Assembly: GCF_003315075.1 (NCBI RefSeq)
Contig: NZ_QNRJ01000003.1
Span: 124,001-188,000 of the forward strand
Origin: Rossellomorea aquimaris
GTDB lineage: Bacteria > Bacillota > Bacilli > Bacillales > Bacillaceae_B
Direction of reading: 5' to 3'
DNA: 64,000 nt
The translations under genes and the position numbers were made by a program. Position 1 is the first letter of the stretch. Each line of letters opens with the position of its first letter. The notes under the pieces are model-generated. The model searched no databases, was not told where the DNA came from, and worked only from the letters and a program-made list of their open reading frames with translations. Positions 16,508 to 29,248 of the stretch are shown here, piece after piece.

Positions 16508-18175
16508 GTGAGAAGTGACATGATCAAGAAAGGAATCGACCGGGCTCCCCACCGCAGTTTACTATATGCGACGGGAGTCAAGCTCGAAGACATGGAAAAA
16601 CCATTTATCGGGGTGTGCAACTCTTACATCGATATCATTCCCGGTCATATGCATTTAAACGGATTTGCCCAAGTGGTGAAAGAAGCAATCCGGGAAGCCG
16701 GCGGGATCCCATTCGAATTCAACACAATCGGTGTGGATGATGGGATCGCCATGGGACATATCGGGATGAGGTACTCACTCCCGAGCCGGGAACTGATTGC
16801 CGACTCAGCAGAAACCGTCATCAACGCTCACTGGTTCGACGGAGTGTTCTACATTCCGAACTGTGACAAGATCACTCCGGGAATGCTCATGTCAGCGGTC
16901 CGAACAAACGTCCCATCGGTTTTCGTATCGGGAGGGCCGATGGAAGCGGGGGTTTCCAGTGAAGGGAAACCATTATCACTCGTATCCGTTTTCGAAGGAG
17001 TGGGCGCCCATCAGTCAGGAAGGATGACCGCGGAACAGCTTCTCGACATCGAAGCCAATGCATGTCCGACATGTGGATCATGCTCAGGGATGTTCACGGC
17101 GAACTCCATGAATTCCCTGATGGAAATGCTTGGAATGGCTCCTCCGGGAAATGGCACGATTGTTGCCACATCGGAAGAACGGCATCAGTTAATCAAGGAT
17201 GCAGCCAAATACCTGGTGGAAATGATCAAGAAAGATATTAAACCAAGAGACATCATAACGAAAGACACCATCGATGATGCATTCGCTTTAGACATGGCCA
17301 TGGGAGGTTCCACGAATACCGTTCTCCACACACTGGCGATTGCGAATGAAGCGGAAATCGATTATGACATCAACCGGATCAATAAAGTTGCTGAACGAGT
17401 CCCCTATTTATCTAAAATAAGCCCGGCCTCGGATTACTCCATGCAGGACGTCCATAACGCTGGAGGGGTCAGCGCTATCATTAAAGAGCTATGTGAAATG
17501 GAAGCTGTAAACAAAGATCGCATCACCGTTACAGGAAAGTCACTTTATGAAAATGTGAAGGATGCTCATATTCAAAATGACGATGTCATCCGTCGCAAGG
17601 AAAATGCCCACAGTCCAGTCGGAGGATTATCCGTACTCTTTGGGAATATCGCTCCAAACGGAGGAGTCATCAAAGTCGGAGCAGTCGACCCATCCATTAA
17701 AACCTTCATGGGTGAAGCGATTATATATGAATCTCAGGATGACGCACTTGCAGGCATTGAAAGTGGAGAAGTGAGAGAAGGGCATGTAGTGGTGATCCGG
17801 TATGAAGGACCAAAGGGTGGTCCGGGAATGCCGGAGATGCTGGCACCAACGGCAGCCATTGCCGGAAGGGGCCTTGAGAAGAAAGTCGCACTCATGACGG
17901 ACGGCAGGTTTTCAGGAGCATCCCGGGGCATTTCAATCGGTCATGTCTCACCGGAAGCTGCTGAAGGAGGACCGATCGGCGTGGTGGAAAATGGAGATCC
18001 CATCTTCATTGATCTCACCAATCGAACGATTTCCCTCATGGTTTCAGAAACAGAACTTCAGTTCAGGCAAAAGGAGTGGGTACAGCCTCCTCCAAAGATC
18101 AGAAAAGGTTACTTAGCAAGATATGCCAAGCTTGTAACATCAGCGAGTACAGGTGGAATTTTGAAAACGGAATAA
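16508..18175 (+). CDS. ilvD: Dihydroxy-acid dehydratase
   Basis: The iron-sulfur enzyme dehydrates dihydroxy acids in Ile and Val synthesis. The Cys residues expected to bind the cluster and metal are in [24 protein letters not shown] and [17 protein letters not shown]. The C-terminal [19 protein letters not shown] segment is typical. Length (555) matches the family. GTG 16508 follows GGAGGTGAT, 14 bp after ilvE. It ends just before the T-box leader, so ilvE and ilvD form a sub-block ahead of the attenuator. Confidence 0.93.
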   Translation: MRSDMIKKGIDRAPHRSLLYATGVKLEDMEKPFIGVCNSYIDIIPGHMHLNGFAQVVKEAIREAGGIPFEFNTIGVDDGIAMGHIGMRYSLPSRELIADSAETVINAHWFDGVFYIPNCDKITPGMLMSAVRTNVPSVFVSGGPMEAGVSSEGKPLSLVSVFEGVGAHQSGRMTAEQLLDIEANACPTCGSCSGMFTANSMNSLMEMLGMAPPGNGTIVATSEERHQLIKDAAKYLVEMIKKDIKPRDIITKDTIDDAFALDMAMGGSTNTVLHTLAIANEAEIDYDINRINKVAERVPYLSKISPASDYSMQDVHNAGGVSAIIKELCEMEAVNKDRITVTGKSLYENVKDAHIQNDDVIRRKENAHSPVGGLSVLFGNIAPNGGVIKVGAVDPSIKTFMGEAIIYESQDDALAGIESGEVREGHVVVIRYEGPKGGPGMPEMLAPTAAIAGRGLEKKVALMTDGRFSGASRGISIGHVSPEAAEGGPIGVVENGDPIFIDLTNRTISLMVSETELQFRQKEWVQPPPKIRKGYLARYAKLVTSASTGGILKTE

Positions 18176-18180
18176 AGGAA

Positions 18181-18476
18181 AGCGTTGAAGAGGTAAAAGG
18201 ATTGGAAATCGTATTTACAGAGAGCTGGTGGTGCTGCAAACCAGTAATACATCCAATACCGACATCCCCTCTGAGTATCGTTCTGAACCTCTGAAAGTAG
18301 GAACGATCGAGTAGATGATACTCGTTACAAAAACAAAGGCTGGTGAAATCGATCAGCCTGCCAAGGGAGATGATAACGATCATCTCTGAACTAGGGTGGT
18401 ACCGTGGAAAGGATGAAGACCTTTTCGCCCCTGCGAAAGATGAACTCTGTCGTAGTGGGTGGAAAGGTCTTTTTTG
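18181..18476 (+). ncRNA. T-box leader upstream of ilvB, probably Ile-specific
   Basis: The T-box core AGGGTGGTACCG is at 18393-18404. Stem III (AGATGAT/ATCATCT) precedes it. The Stem I landmarks AGAGAGCTGGTGG...AACCAG are at 18219-18246. The AGAGG arm (18189-18193) pairs with CCTCT (18268-18272). This leaves GACATCC (18261-18267) on the 3' side of the specifier loop and makes ATC (Ile, 18264-18266) the likely specifier. A nearby CTC (Leu) falls inside the paired arm. The leader reads uncharged tRNA and controls the downstream ilvB-leu block. Confidence 0.88.
18416..18476 (+). terminator. T-box intrinsic terminator
   Basis: AAGACCTTTTC and its partner GGAAAGGTCTT form a long stem with a run of T. 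The 5' arm lies directly after the antiterminator sequence, as in other T-box leaders. Confidence 0.85.
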
Positions 18477-18509
18477 TTTGAAAAAAGTAAGAAATGGAGG
18501 AGATAGGCA

Positions 18510-20231
18510 ATGAGAGCGAAGGTAGAGGCGGAACTTGCTTCACAGACACTAACAGAACATGTCAACGGTGCTGATATGCTCATGAAAGCTTTGAAGGAGG
18601 AAAAGGTTGAGATTCTGTTTGGGTACCCTGGAGGAGCGGTCTTGCCGATTTACGATGCTCTATACAAAGCCCCGATCAAGCACGTTCTCGCTCGTCATGA
18701 GCAAGGCGCCATCCATGCGGCAGAAGGATATGCCCGTGTATCAGGGAGACCGGGTGTGGTCATTGCCACGTCAGGACCGGGAGCAACGAATTTAGTGACA
18801 GGGATTGCCGATGCCATGATGGATTCACTTCCTCTTGTTATCTTTACCGGGCAGGTGGCTTCTGGGGTCATCGGAACTGATGCTTTCCAGGAAGCGGACG
18901 TAGTCGGGATTACGATGCCGATCACCAAGCATAATTACCAGGTGCGTGATATTAAAGACTTACCGAGGATTGTGAAGGAGGCCTTTCATATCGCATCAAC
19001 CGGCAGGCCTGGCCCCGTACTTGTCGACATTCCGAAAGACTTGACCTTGCAGCAAGCTTATCCGGTACGCGATGTGGAAATGGACTTACCGGGGTACCAG
19101 CCTAACTTCTACCCCAATCCACTTCAAATCAAGAAGCTGGTGGAAGCCATCAAAGTTTCCCGGCAGCCGGTCATCTTAGCCGGGGCAGGAGTCCTTCACG
19201 GAAAGGCAACGGAGGAACTGAAGACTTTCGCAGAACAATATGAACTCCCGGTGATTCACACCCTCTTAGGTTTAGGTGGATTTCCGGCAGATCACCCGTT
19301 GTTTCTCGGCATGGCAGGGATGCATGGGTGTTATGCAAGCAATATGGCGCTCCACGAATGTGACTTGCTCATCAATATCGGTGCCCGATTTGACGACAGG
19401 TTGACCGGGAATCTCGCTACCTTTGCGCCGAGTGCCAAGGTGGTCCATATCGATATCGACCCGGCTGAAATCGGGAAGAATGTCAAAACGCAGATTCCGA
19501 TCGTAGCCGATGCCAAACAGGCACTGGAAAAACTCCTTCAACATGAGGAAGAGAAGCCTGATTTCGATGCCTGGCATCAGCATCTTAAGTCATACAAAAG
19601 AGAATATCCTTTCTGGTATAACCAGGCTCATGATGTGCTATCTCCTCAACGCCTGATTGAACAGGTGTATGAAATGACGAACGGGGAAGCGGTTGTCACA
19701 ACAGACGTGGGGCAGCATCAAATGTGGGCGGCACAGTATTACTCTTTTAAGAAGCCGAATAATTGGGTCACTTCCGGAGGCCTTGGCACGATGGGATTCG
19801 GATTTCCGGCAGCGATCGGGGCTCAGTTAGCGAACCCGGACAGTACAGTGGTCGCCTTTGTAGGAGATGGAGGATTCCAAATGACCCTTCAGGAGCTGGT
19901 TCTCCTGAAAGAATTGAATCTTCCAGTAAAAGTAGTCCTTCTCAATAACGGCACACTGGGGATGGTGAGACAGTGGCAGGAAACCTTCTTTGAAAAGAGA
20001 TACTCACAATCGGTGTTCAACACCCAGCCGGATTTTGTGAAACTGGCTGAATCATACGGAATCAAAGGGTATCAGGTGAAAACCCAGGAGGAAGTCGATT
20101 CTGTGTTAAAAGAAGCACTAACAAGTGATGAACCGGTACTCATTGATTGCTGGGTGAATCCAAAAGAAAATGTCTACCCGATGGTGGCTCCAGGAAAAGG
20201 ATTACATGAAATGTTAGGAGTGAAACCATGA
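18510..20231 (+). CDS. ilvB: Acetolactate synthase large subunit
   Basis: The ThDP- and FAD-dependent enzyme condenses pyruvate with pyruvate or 2-oxobutyrate, the first common step of branched-chain synthesis. Visible features are [14 protein letters not shown], the catalytic Glu in [33 protein letters not shown] and the ThDP motif [29 protein letters not shown] (spread over 19854-19938). Length 573 is standard. ATG follows GGAGGAGA. It is the first gene after the T-box and overlaps ilvN by 4 bp. Confidence 0.95.
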   Translation: MRAKVEAELASQTLTEHVNGADMLMKALKEEKVEILFGYPGGAVLPIYDALYKAPIKHVLARHEQGAIHAAEGYARVSGRPGVVIATSGPGATNLVTGIADAMMDSLPLVIFTGQVASGVIGTDAFQEADVVGITMPITKHNYQVRDIKDLPRIVKEAFHIASTGRPGPVLVDIPKDLTLQQAYPVRDVEMDLPGYQPNFYPNPLQIKKLVEAIKVSRQPVILAGAGVLHGKATEELKTFAEQYELPVIHTLLGLGGFPADHPLFLGMAGMHGCYASNMALHECDLLINIGARFDDRLTGNLATFAPSAKVVHIDIDPAEIGKNVKTQIPIVADAKQALEKLLQHEEEKPDFDAWHQHLKSYKREYPFWYNQAHDVLSPQRLIEQVYEMTNGEAVVTTDVGQHQMWAAQYYSFKKPNNWVTSGGLGTMGFGFPAAIGAQLANPDSTVVAFVGDGGFQMTLQELVLLKELNLPVKVVLLNNGTLGMVRQWQETFFEKRYSQSVFNTQPDFVKLAESYGIKGYQVKTQEEVDSVLKEALTSDEPVLIDCWVNPKENVYPMVAPGKGLHEMLGVKP

Positions 20232-20752
20232 GGAAACGGATTGTAACGGCTCTCGTTCATAACCGGAGTGGTGTCCTGAACCGGGTGACCGGATTGTTTA
20301 CAAAGCGTCAGTTCAACATCGAAAGCATTTCAGTGGGCTACACAGAAGTCGAAGGGATTTCGAGAATGACGTTTGTCGTCAATGTTGAAGACGATGGCAA
20401 AATTGAACAGCTGTTAAAACAGCTGCATAAACAAATCGATGTCCTTAAGGTCTCCGACATCACGGATCAAGGCGTCGTCGCAAGGGAACTGGCACTCATC
20501 AAGGTGTTGAGTACAGGACAGACCCGGTCCGAAATCAATGGGATCGTAGAACCATTCAGAGCCGCCATCATTGATGTGGCAAGGGACAGCGTAACCGTCC
20601 AGGTAACGGGTGAAACATCGAAAATAGAAGCGATCATCGACTTGTTAAGACCTTACGGCATCAAAGAGATTGCCCGAACAGGCATCACGGCATTCGCCAG
20701 GGGAAATGGCAAGTCGGTCACAGACCTGAAACAGTATTCAATTGTGAATTAG
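20228..20752 (+). CDS. ilvN: Acetolactate synthase small (regulatory) subunit
   Basis: This is the regulatory subunit that activates IlvB and confers valine inhibition. An N-terminal ACT domain (about 3-75) contains [13 protein letters not shown] and FNIESISVG, followed by the C-terminal regulatory domain with ELALIKV and the GGGKS-like ARGNGK end. The start ATGA overlaps the ilvB stop. Called ilvH in B. subtilis. Confidence 0.93.
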   Translation: MRKRIVTALVHNRSGVLNRVTGLFTKRQFNIESISVGYTEVEGISRMTFVVNVEDDGKIEQLLKQLHKQIDVLKVSDITDQGVVARELALIKVLSTGQTRSEINGIVEPFRAAIIDVARDSVTVQVTGETSKIEAIIDLLRPYGIKEIARTGITAFARGNGKSVTDLKQYSIVN

Positions 20753-23378
<2,626 letters not shown>

Positions 23379-23385
23379 CAAGGAG

Positions 23386-23415
23386 GAGCCTTGTATATCA
23401 AGTATACCAAGGCTC
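23386..23415 (+). other. Intercistronic hairpin between leuA and leuB
   Basis: GAGCCTTGTATA pairs with TATACCAAGGCTC across a short loop. No T-run follows, so it is not a terminator. It may protect or mark an mRNA processing end. Confidence 0.6.
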
Positions 23416-23453
23416 TCACATAAAAAAGCCAACCAAAACAGGAGGTAATTCTA

Positions 23454-24566
23454 ATGAAGAAGAAAATCGCTGTACTACCAGGAGACGGTATCGGTCAAGA
23501 GATCATGGACGGGGCATTAGAAGTACTGAAGGCAGTGGGTGATTGGTTCGGTCATGAATTCGAAGTCGAGAAAGGTCACATCGGCGGGTCTGCCGTCGAT
23601 CGCTTCGGTACTCCATTACCTCCTGAAACGATCAAGCTTTGTAGAGATAGTGACGCCGTATTATTAGGAGCCGTAGGAGGTCCTAAGTGGGAGCATCTTC
23701 CCAAAGAGCTTCGTCCTGAAAAAGGTCTCCTGGCGATTCGCAAAGAGTTCGAGCTATTTGCGAATCTGAGGCCGGTGAAAGCAATTGAAAGTTTACTGGG
23801 TGCATCCCCGCTAAAGCGGGAGATTGTAGAAGAAGTAGATCTGGTGATAGTCAGGGAACTGACAGGAGGATTGTACTTCGGTCAGCCGTCCGGTCGTCAA
23901 GGGAAGAGAGATGAAGTAGCAGTTGATACCCTTGTCTATGAAAAAAGTGAAATCGAACGAATCGTTCATAAGGCCTTCAAGTTGGCTCAAAAGCGCAAGA
24001 AAAAATTAACGTCCGTCGACAAGGCAAATGTTCTGGAAACCAGTCGAATGTGGCGCGAAGTCGTGAATGAAGTCGCCGTTGAATACCCGGATGTGGAAGT
24101 GGAGCACATGCTGGTCGATGTAGCGGCCATGAAGTTAATGTATCAGCCGAAGCAATTCGATGTTTTGGTAACGGAGAATATGTTCGGAGACATCCTGAGT
24201 GACGAAGCCTCCATGATCACAGGCTCACTGGGAATGCTTCCTTCAGCCAGTTTAAGAGGGGACTCCTTCGGGCTTTACGAACCGGTACACGGATCAGCAC
24301 CCGATATCGCCGGAAAAGGAAAAGCCAATCCACTGGCCATGATTCTATCGGTTGCCATGATGCTGCGACACTCCTTCGGCTTAAAAGAAGAAGCGGAAAT
24401 GATCGAAATGGCCGTTCAGGAGGTCCTCAACGCAGGCTACCGTACAGGAGACCTTTGGACCATGGGACGCGGAACCGTTGTGGGGACCGGTGCCATGAGT
24501 CAGCTGGTTGTAGAGCGACTGGAAGCGGATCATGCCCTGTCTTCCATCCTGGCGGCTTACTTGTAG
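23454..24566 (+). CDS. leuB: 3-Isopropylmalate dehydrogenase
   Basis: This NAD+ enzyme oxidises and decarboxylates 3-isopropylmalate. Clear features are [13 protein letters not shown], the substrate Arg residues in [10 protein letters not shown] and [11 protein letters not shown], the Lys in [15 protein letters not shown], and the metal Asp residues in [18 protein letters not shown] [15 protein letters not shown]. The NAD site [14 protein letters not shown] is complete. ATG follows AGGAGG. Length 370 is normal. Confidence 0.95.
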   Translation: MKKKIAVLPGDGIGQEIMDGALEVLKAVGDWFGHEFEVEKGHIGGSAVDRFGTPLPPETIKLCRDSDAVLLGAVGGPKWEHLPKELRPEKGLLAIRKEFELFANLRPVKAIESLLGASPLKREIVEEVDLVIVRELTGGLYFGQPSGRQGKRDEVAVDTLVYEKSEIERIVHKAFKLAQKRKKKLTSVDKANVLETSRMWREVVNEVAVEYPDVEVEHMLVDVAAMKLMYQPKQFDVLVTENMFGDILSDEASMITGSLGMLPSASLRGDSFGLYEPVHGSAPDIAGKGKANPLAMILSVAMMLRHSFGLKEEAEMIEMAVQEVLNAGYRTGDLWTMGRGTVVGTGAMSQLVVERLEADHALSSILAAYL

Positions 24567-24612
24567 GATAGGATTTACTTGAATTGCTTTTGTGTAAGCA
24601 ATTAGATTATAA

Positions 24613-24648
24613 AGAAGTTGATTGGAGCGGAAATCAACCACTACTCAC
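24613..24648. repeat. Internally deleted remnant of the 130-bp Bacillus repeat
   Basis: GTTGATTGGAGCGGA continues directly into GCGGAAATCAACCACTACTC. These are the left and right ends of the full element at 44537-44664 joined at the shared AGCGGAA word. The remnant sits in the leuB-leuC gap of the operon. Confidence 0.75.
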
Positions 24649-24713
24649 TCAGTAACAATTCTATTAATACAGCCTTAACTGAATAAAAATCTAACCAAAC
24701 CAGGAGGGAGTTC

Positions 24714-26129
24714 ATGGCAGGGAAAAATATCATCGAAAAGATATGGGAAAAACACATAGTGCACAGAGAAAAGGGAAAGCCGGATTTACTGTATATTGAT
24801 CTGCACCTTGTACATGAAGTTACGTCTCCCCAAGCATTTGAAGGGCTGCGCTTGAAAAATCGCAAGGTGAGAAGACCCGATTTGACCTATGCCACGATGG
24901 ATCACAATGTACCGACGAGAGAGCGTCACATCATCAGGGATGAAATCGCTCGACTGCAGATGGATACGTTAAAGAAAAATTGTGAAGAATTTGGTGTCAC
25001 TCTTGCCGATATTCATCATCCCGATCAAGGGATTGTCCACGTCATCGGTCCAGAGCTCGGTTTGACTCAGCCGGGGAAAACCATTGTTTGCGGAGACAGT
25101 CATACCTCAACCCACGGAGCCTTCGGAGCACTGGCCTTCGGGATTGGCACGAGTGAAGTGGAGCATGTTATGGCAACCCAAACCCTCTGGCAATCAAAGC
25201 CGAAAACTCTTCAAGTGGACGTGACGGGAGAGTTGGGATTCGGTGTCACAGCCAAAGACGTGATCTTACACATCATTTCTACCTACGGGGTAGGATTTGG
25301 AACCGGATATGTCATCGAATTCACCGGTGACGTGATCCGCAATCTATCCATGGAAGAAAGAATGACCGTCTGTAATATGAGCATTGAAGCAGGAGCCAAA
25401 GCGGGATTGATCAGTCCTGACGAGACGACCTTCGATTATCTAAAGGGGAAAGAATATCTTCCTAAAGACAAATCGTTTGAACAATGCAAAGAAGAATGGA
25501 GATCCTTAAAGAGTGACAAGGACGCAACCTATGATCACAAAATGGAGGTGAAAGGTGAGGAGATCGAACCTCATGTAACATGGGGAACCAATCCTGGAAT
25601 GGGCGCATCGATTTCGAGGTCCGTCCCTCATCCGGAACAGTACGCAGATCCTTCTGAAAGAGAAGGGGTTGAAAGGGCTCTTCATTATATGGGGCTCGAA
25701 GCGGGGATGAGAATCGAGGACATAGAGGTTGATTATGTGTTTATTGGCTCGTGTACGAATTCGCGCTTGAGTGACTTGAGAGCGGCGGCTGAGGTGGTGA
25801 AAGGCCAAACTGTAAAGCCGGGCGTGACCGCTTTGGTTGTTCCGGGTTCGTTTAAAGTGAAGAAAGAGGCTGAAGAGGAAGGATTGGATACCATTTTTAA
25901 AGAAGCCGGATTCCAGTGGAGGGAAGCAGGCTGCAGCATGTGCCTGGCCATGAATGATGATATCGTGCCTCCAGGCAAACGCTGTGCATCGACTTCCAAC
26001 CGGAACTTTGAAGGCAGGCAAGGAAATGGATCAAGAACGCATCTACTCAGCCCGTCCATGGCCGCAGCCGCGGCCGTGACCGGGAAGCTGACAGATGTAC
26101 GGAAGCTTGAAAAAATGCCGATTTCATAG
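24714..26129 (+). CDS. leuC: 3-Isopropylmalate dehydratase large subunit
   Basis: The large subunit of isopropylmalate isomerase carries the [4Fe-4S] cluster; its Cys ligands are in FIGSCTNSR and [10 protein letters not shown]. Aconitase-type stretches [27 protein letters not shown] and [14 protein letters not shown] (the first spans 25090-25169) are intact. A copy of the reverse 13-bp word AGGTCCGTCCCTC lies at 25617-25629 and reads RSVPH in a variable surface region after [14 protein letters not shown] follows CAGGAGGGAG. Confidence 0.94.
   Translation: MAGKNIIEKIWEKHIVHREKGKPDLLYIDLHLVHEVTSPQAFEGLRLKNRKVRRPDLTYATMDHNVPTRERHIIRDEIARLQMDTLKKNCEEFGVTLADIHHPDQGIVHVIGPELGLTQPGKTIVCGDSHTSTHGAFGALAFGIGTSEVEHVMATQTLWQSKPKTLQVDVTGELGFGVTAKDVILHIISTYGVGFGTGYVIEFTGDVIRNLSMEERMTVCNMSIEAGAKAGLISPDETTFDYLKGKEYLPKDKSFEQCKEEWRSLKSDKDATYDHKMEVKGEEIEPHVTWGTNPGMGASISRSVPHPEQYADPSEREGVERALHYMGLEAGMRIEDIEVDYVFIGSCTNSRLSDLRAAAEVVKGQTVKPGVTALVVPGSFKVKKEAEEEGLDTIFKEAGFQWREAGCSMCLAMNDDIVPPGKRCASTSNRNFEGRQGNGSRTHLLSPSMAAAAAVTGKLTDVRKLEKMPIS
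25616..25629. repeat. Single 13-bp word copy inside leuC
   Basis: GAGGTCCGTCCCTC reads in frame as RSVPH and matches the intergenic copies over 13 bases. Confidence 0.85.
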
Positions 26130-26140
26130 GAGGTGAGAAG

Positions 26141-26746
26141 GTGGCGATCAATCATGTGGAAGGAAAAGTATTTCCTCTCAGGAGAGACAATGTCGATACC
26201 GATCAAATCATACCGAAACAGTTTTTAAAAAGGATTGAACGTAAAGGGTTTGGACAGTTCTTGTTTTATCATTGGCGCTTTGAAGACGATGGAAAGTCGC
26301 TAAGAGACGATTTCTTATTAGACACACCCCAATATCAAAACGCCGAGGTTCTCCTTGGCGGTAAGAATTTTGGGTGCGGATCTTCGAGGGAGCACGCTCC
26401 GTGGGCCCTTCAGGACTATGGGTTTAAAGTAATCATCGCCAAAAGCTTTGCAGATATTTTTTATAACAACTGTTTGAAGAATGGGATCCTGCCCATTCAG
26501 CTTGAAGAGAAGACAGTGGATGCTCTTTTAAGAAATGAGAGTCATGTAGATTTATATAAAATGGAAGTTTCCCTTGAGCATCAGACCATTTGTGATTCCG
26601 AAGGGCTTCGTGTCTCTTTTGACATCGATCCTTACTGGAAGACGATGTTGTTAAAGGGACTGGATGAAATTGATTTGACGTTACATTACGGAAAAAATAT
26701 TGAAGAATACGAAAAAAATTATGAGGTGAGTGGCTTGGGAATTTAA
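26141..26746 (+). CDS. leuD: 3-Isopropylmalate dehydratase small subunit
   Basis: The small subunit completes the isomerase with LeuC. Visible are NVDTDQIIPKQFLKRI, the family GCGSSREHAPWAL motif and NCLKNGILPI. Length 201 is standard. GTG 26141 follows AGGAGGTGAG. Its stop overlaps the ilvA start by one base, so ilvA is coupled to leuD. Confidence 0.94.
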   Translation: MAINHVEGKVFPLRRDNVDTDQIIPKQFLKRIERKGFGQFLFYHWRFEDDGKSLRDDFLLDTPQYQNAEVLLGGKNFGCGSSREHAPWALQDYGFKVIIAKSFADIFYNNCLKNGILPIQLEEKTVDALLRNESHVDLYKMEVSLEHQTICDSEGLRVSFDIDPYWKTMLLKGLDEIDLTLHYGKNIEEYEKNYEVSGLGI

Positions 26747-27729
26747 TGGATAACACTGAAGTTGTAGAAGCGATGGAAAGAATCAGCCATCAGGTGCATC
26801 GAACACCGTTAAAGCAATCATCGACGCTGAATACGTTCACAGGTGGAGAGATCTATTTGAAAATGGAGAACCTGCAGCGAACAGGTTCCTTCAAAGTAAG
26901 AGGCGCAATGAATAAAATCATGTCATTGTCTGAAGAAGAAGCGGGCAGAGGCATCATTGCCGCATCTGCAGGAAATCATGCCCAAGGTGTGGCACTGGCT
27001 TCATCCCTGCGCGGAGTTCCGTCGAAAATCTTCATGCCAAAACGAACACCTTCCACAAAAATTGCGGCAACGAAACATTACGGAGCTGAGATTGTCCTGA
27101 CTGGAGACACCTATCAGGAAGCCTACGGGGCAGCACTCCAAGAGAAAATCAGAAATGGCTCGACGTATGTTCATGCATTTGATGATCATAAAGTGATGGC
27201 TGGGCAAGGGACAGTCGCACTGGAAATGCTTCAGCAGCTTAGTGATTTAGACATGATTCTGGTACCTGTTGGCGGAGGGGGTCTGTTGGCCGGAATGGCA
27301 CTGGCCGTAAAAGCCTTTAACCCCCGAGTACAGATCGTCGGCGTACAGGCACTGGGAGCACCGGCTACGTATAACTTTTTTACAGGAAGAAACAAAGGGC
27401 CCCTGGAGCATGTACACACCATTGCTGACGGGATCCTCGTCAAGAAGCCTGGAGAGCTCACGTTTCCGATCATCCGGAAGTATGTGGACGACATGGTCAC
27501 CGTGACCGATGAAGAAATCTCCTATAGTATCATGTTTATGCTTCAACGGGAAAAAACGCTGGTGGAAGGAGCGGGAGCCGCATCCTTAGCGGCAGCCATG
27601 TGCCAAAAGGTCAAGGTACAAGGAAAGAAAGTCGGCTGTGTCATCAGTGGCGGAAATGCCGATCCAAGCAAGATCCCTGTGTACCGGGATCTATCCAAAA
27701 TGGCCAGACAGCTGCACCATATTGTGTGA
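26746..27729 (+). CDS. ilvA: Threonine dehydratase without regulatory domain
   Basis: The PLP enzyme deaminates threonine to 2-oxobutyrate, the entry to isoleucine synthesis. The PLP Lys is in GSFKVRGA, with [10 protein letters not shown] and the glycine-rich [11 protein letters not shown]. At 327 residues it ends after the catalytic domain; the B. subtilis biosynthetic IlvA is about 422 residues with a C-terminal ACT-like part. The short form resembles catabolic dehydratases and may be free of isoleucine feedback. Position at the end of ilv-leu argues for a biosynthetic role. Confidence 0.88.
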   Translation: MDNTEVVEAMERISHQVHRTPLKQSSTLNTFTGGEIYLKMENLQRTGSFKVRGAMNKIMSLSEEEAGRGIIAASAGNHAQGVALASSLRGVPSKIFMPKRTPSTKIAATKHYGAEIVLTGDTYQEAYGAALQEKIRNGSTYVHAFDDHKVMAGQGTVALEMLQQLSDLDMILVPVGGGGLLAGMALAVKAFNPRVQIVGVQALGAPATYNFFTGRNKGPLEHVHTIADGILVKKPGELTFPIIRKYVDDMVTVTDEEISYSIMFMLQREKTLVEGAGAASLAAAMCQKVKVQGKKVGCVISGGNADPSKIPVYRDLSKMARQLHHIV

Positions 27730-27732
27730 AAG

Positions 27733-27780
27733 AAGGACGGCTCTTAACTACGTTGTTAGTTAGGAGCGGTCCTCTGTTTA
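27733..27780 (+). terminator. Terminator after ilvA
   Basis: AGGACGGCTCTTAACTA pairs with TAGTTAGGAGCGGTCCT, with one wobble and one mismatch. A short CTGTTTAT tail follows. It closes the ilv-leu operon. Confidence 0.75.
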
Positions 27781-27857
27781 TAAGTGATGGAGTTTATTAA
27801 AAACAATTCTCACAATATATGAATAATGAAAACTCTTACATTCGAGAAATACGTAAA

Positions 27858-27892
27858 TACCTATTGTAATAGGTAATTTTTTCAACTATAAT
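27858..27892 (+). promoter_or_regulatory. hom promoter with overlapping palindromic operator
   Basis: TTGTAA (27864-27869) and TATAAT (27887-27892) are spaced by 17 nt. The perfect palindrome TACCTATT-GT-AATAGGTA (27858-27875) covers the -35 box. In B. subtilis hom-thrCB is controlled by the repressor ThrR, so this is a candidate ThrR-type operator; the match to that regulator is inferred. Confidence 0.7.
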
Positions 27893-27949
27893 GTCCACTA
27901 TATAAGAACAAATGTACATGTGAAATAAACAAATGGAGGTTTTCGGCTT

Positions 27950-29248
27950 ATGGAATCAATTTCAATCGGACTTTTAGGACTCGGAACGGTGGGAGCCGGA
28001 GTGGTGAAGATTGTAGAGAATCATCAGGATAAACTGTCCCACCAAATCGGCTGTCCTGTGAAGGTAAAGAAAGCCCTTGTTCAGGATTTAGAGAAAGATA
28101 GAGGACTGGAAATGGTAAACAGCATACTGACCTTAAATCCTGAGGAAGTCCTGTTTGATCCTGAAATTGATATTGTGGTCGAGGTAATGGGAGGAATTGA
28201 AGCAACGAAAGAACATCTCATCCATGCACTGCACCAGAAGAAGCATGTCGTAACGGCAAACAAGGATCTCATGGCCCTTCACGGACCGGAATTACTAAGG
28301 GCCGCCTCAGAAAACGGCTGCGACCTATTCTACGAAGCCAGCGTCGCAGGGGGAATCCCGATTTTAAGAAGTTTAGTAGATGGCCTCGCCTCCGATCGCA
28401 TCACGAAAATGATGGGAATCGTCAACGGAACGACGAACTTCATACTGACGAAGATGACGAAAGAGGGACGGACCTTCGATGATGTTCTCAAGGAAGCTCA
28501 GGACTTAGGGTATGCAGAAGCGGATCCGACGGCAGATGTAGGCGGCTTGGATGCAGCGAGGAAGATGGCGATCCTTTCAACGTTAGGGTTTTCCATGAAC
28601 GTCGATCTAGCCGATGTGAAAGTGAAAGGTATTACGGAAGTGACGGGTGATGACATCCAATATGCCGAGCAATTCGGCTACACAATGAAGCTCATCGGCT
28701 ACGCTCACCGTGAAGGAGAAAGTGTAGAAGTGAGCGTGGAGCCCACTCTGCTGCAAAATGAGCATCCTCTCGCATCCGTTCATGATGAATATAACGCAGT
28801 GTACGTATATGGGGAAGCGGTTGGTGAAACGATGTTTTACGGTCCGGGGGCAGGAAGTCTTCCAACGGCCACAGCCGTCGTATCAGATATGGTAGGAATT
28901 ATGAAGAATATGAGATTGGGAGTCACGGGTAAGAGTGCGGTGAACCCGCAATTCCCTAAAAAGTTAAAAGAACGGAATGAAATTCACTCAAAATATTTCT
29001 TGCGTCTGCACGTTCAGGATGAAGTAGGCGTCTTAGCAAAACTCACTTCCATCTTCTCGAATCACGGCGTCAGTTTTGAGAAGATTCTACAGAATCCATT
29101 GGACAGTGATGAATTTGCTGAAATTGTCCTTGTGACTCATAAAGCATCTCTTGATCATTACGAAGACATATTGATGGAGCTGAAGGATTATGAAGCGGTT
29201 CATTCGATTGAAAGTTCATACCGTGTAGAAGGGGGAGACAAAGGATGA
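27950..29248 (+). CDS. hom: Homoserine dehydrogenase
   Basis: The enzyme reduces aspartate semialdehyde to homoserine at the branch to threonine and methionine. It has the Rossmann motif [10 protein letters not shown], the NKDLMA segment, the catalytic stretch [21 protein letters not shown] with its Asp and Lys (28507-28569), and a C-terminal ACT domain at about 345-425. A copy of the 13-bp GAGGGACGGACCT word is in frame at 28463-28475 and reads EGRTF at a normally conserved site. ATG follows AATGGAGG. Confidence 0.94.
   Translation: MESISIGLLGLGTVGAGVVKIVENHQDKLSHQIGCPVKVKKALVQDLEKDRGLEMVNSILTLNPEEVLFDPEIDIVVEVMGGIEATKEHLIHALHQKKHVVTANKDLMALHGPELLRAASENGCDLFYEASVAGGIPILRSLVDGLASDRITKMMGIVNGTTNFILTKMTKEGRTFDDVLKEAQDLGYAEADPTADVGGLDAARKMAILSTLGFSMNVDLADVKVKGITEVTGDDIQYAEQFGYTMKLIGYAHREGESVEVSVEPTLLQNEHPLASVHDEYNAVYVYGEAVGETMFYGPGAGSLPTATAVVSDMVGIMKNMRLGVTGKSAVNPQFPKKLKERNEIHSKYFLRLHVQDEVGVLAKLTSIFSNHGVSFEKILQNPLDSDEFAEIVLVTHKASLDHYEDILMELKDYEAVHSIESSYRVEGGDKG
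28463..28475. repeat. Single 13-bp word copy inside hom
   Basis: GAGGGACGGACCT reads in frame as EGRT, the same frame as the copy in lpdA at 9317. Confidence 0.85.

Noticed and set aside
18269..18271. CTC as a leucine specifier codon of the T-box
   Set aside because: The codon falls in the CCTCT arm that pairs with AGAGG at 18189-18193. ATC at 18264 is in the unpaired loop.
25506..26206. Long minus-strand frames opposite leuC
   Set aside because: They are shadows of conserved leuC codons, without ribosome sites or recognisable domains.
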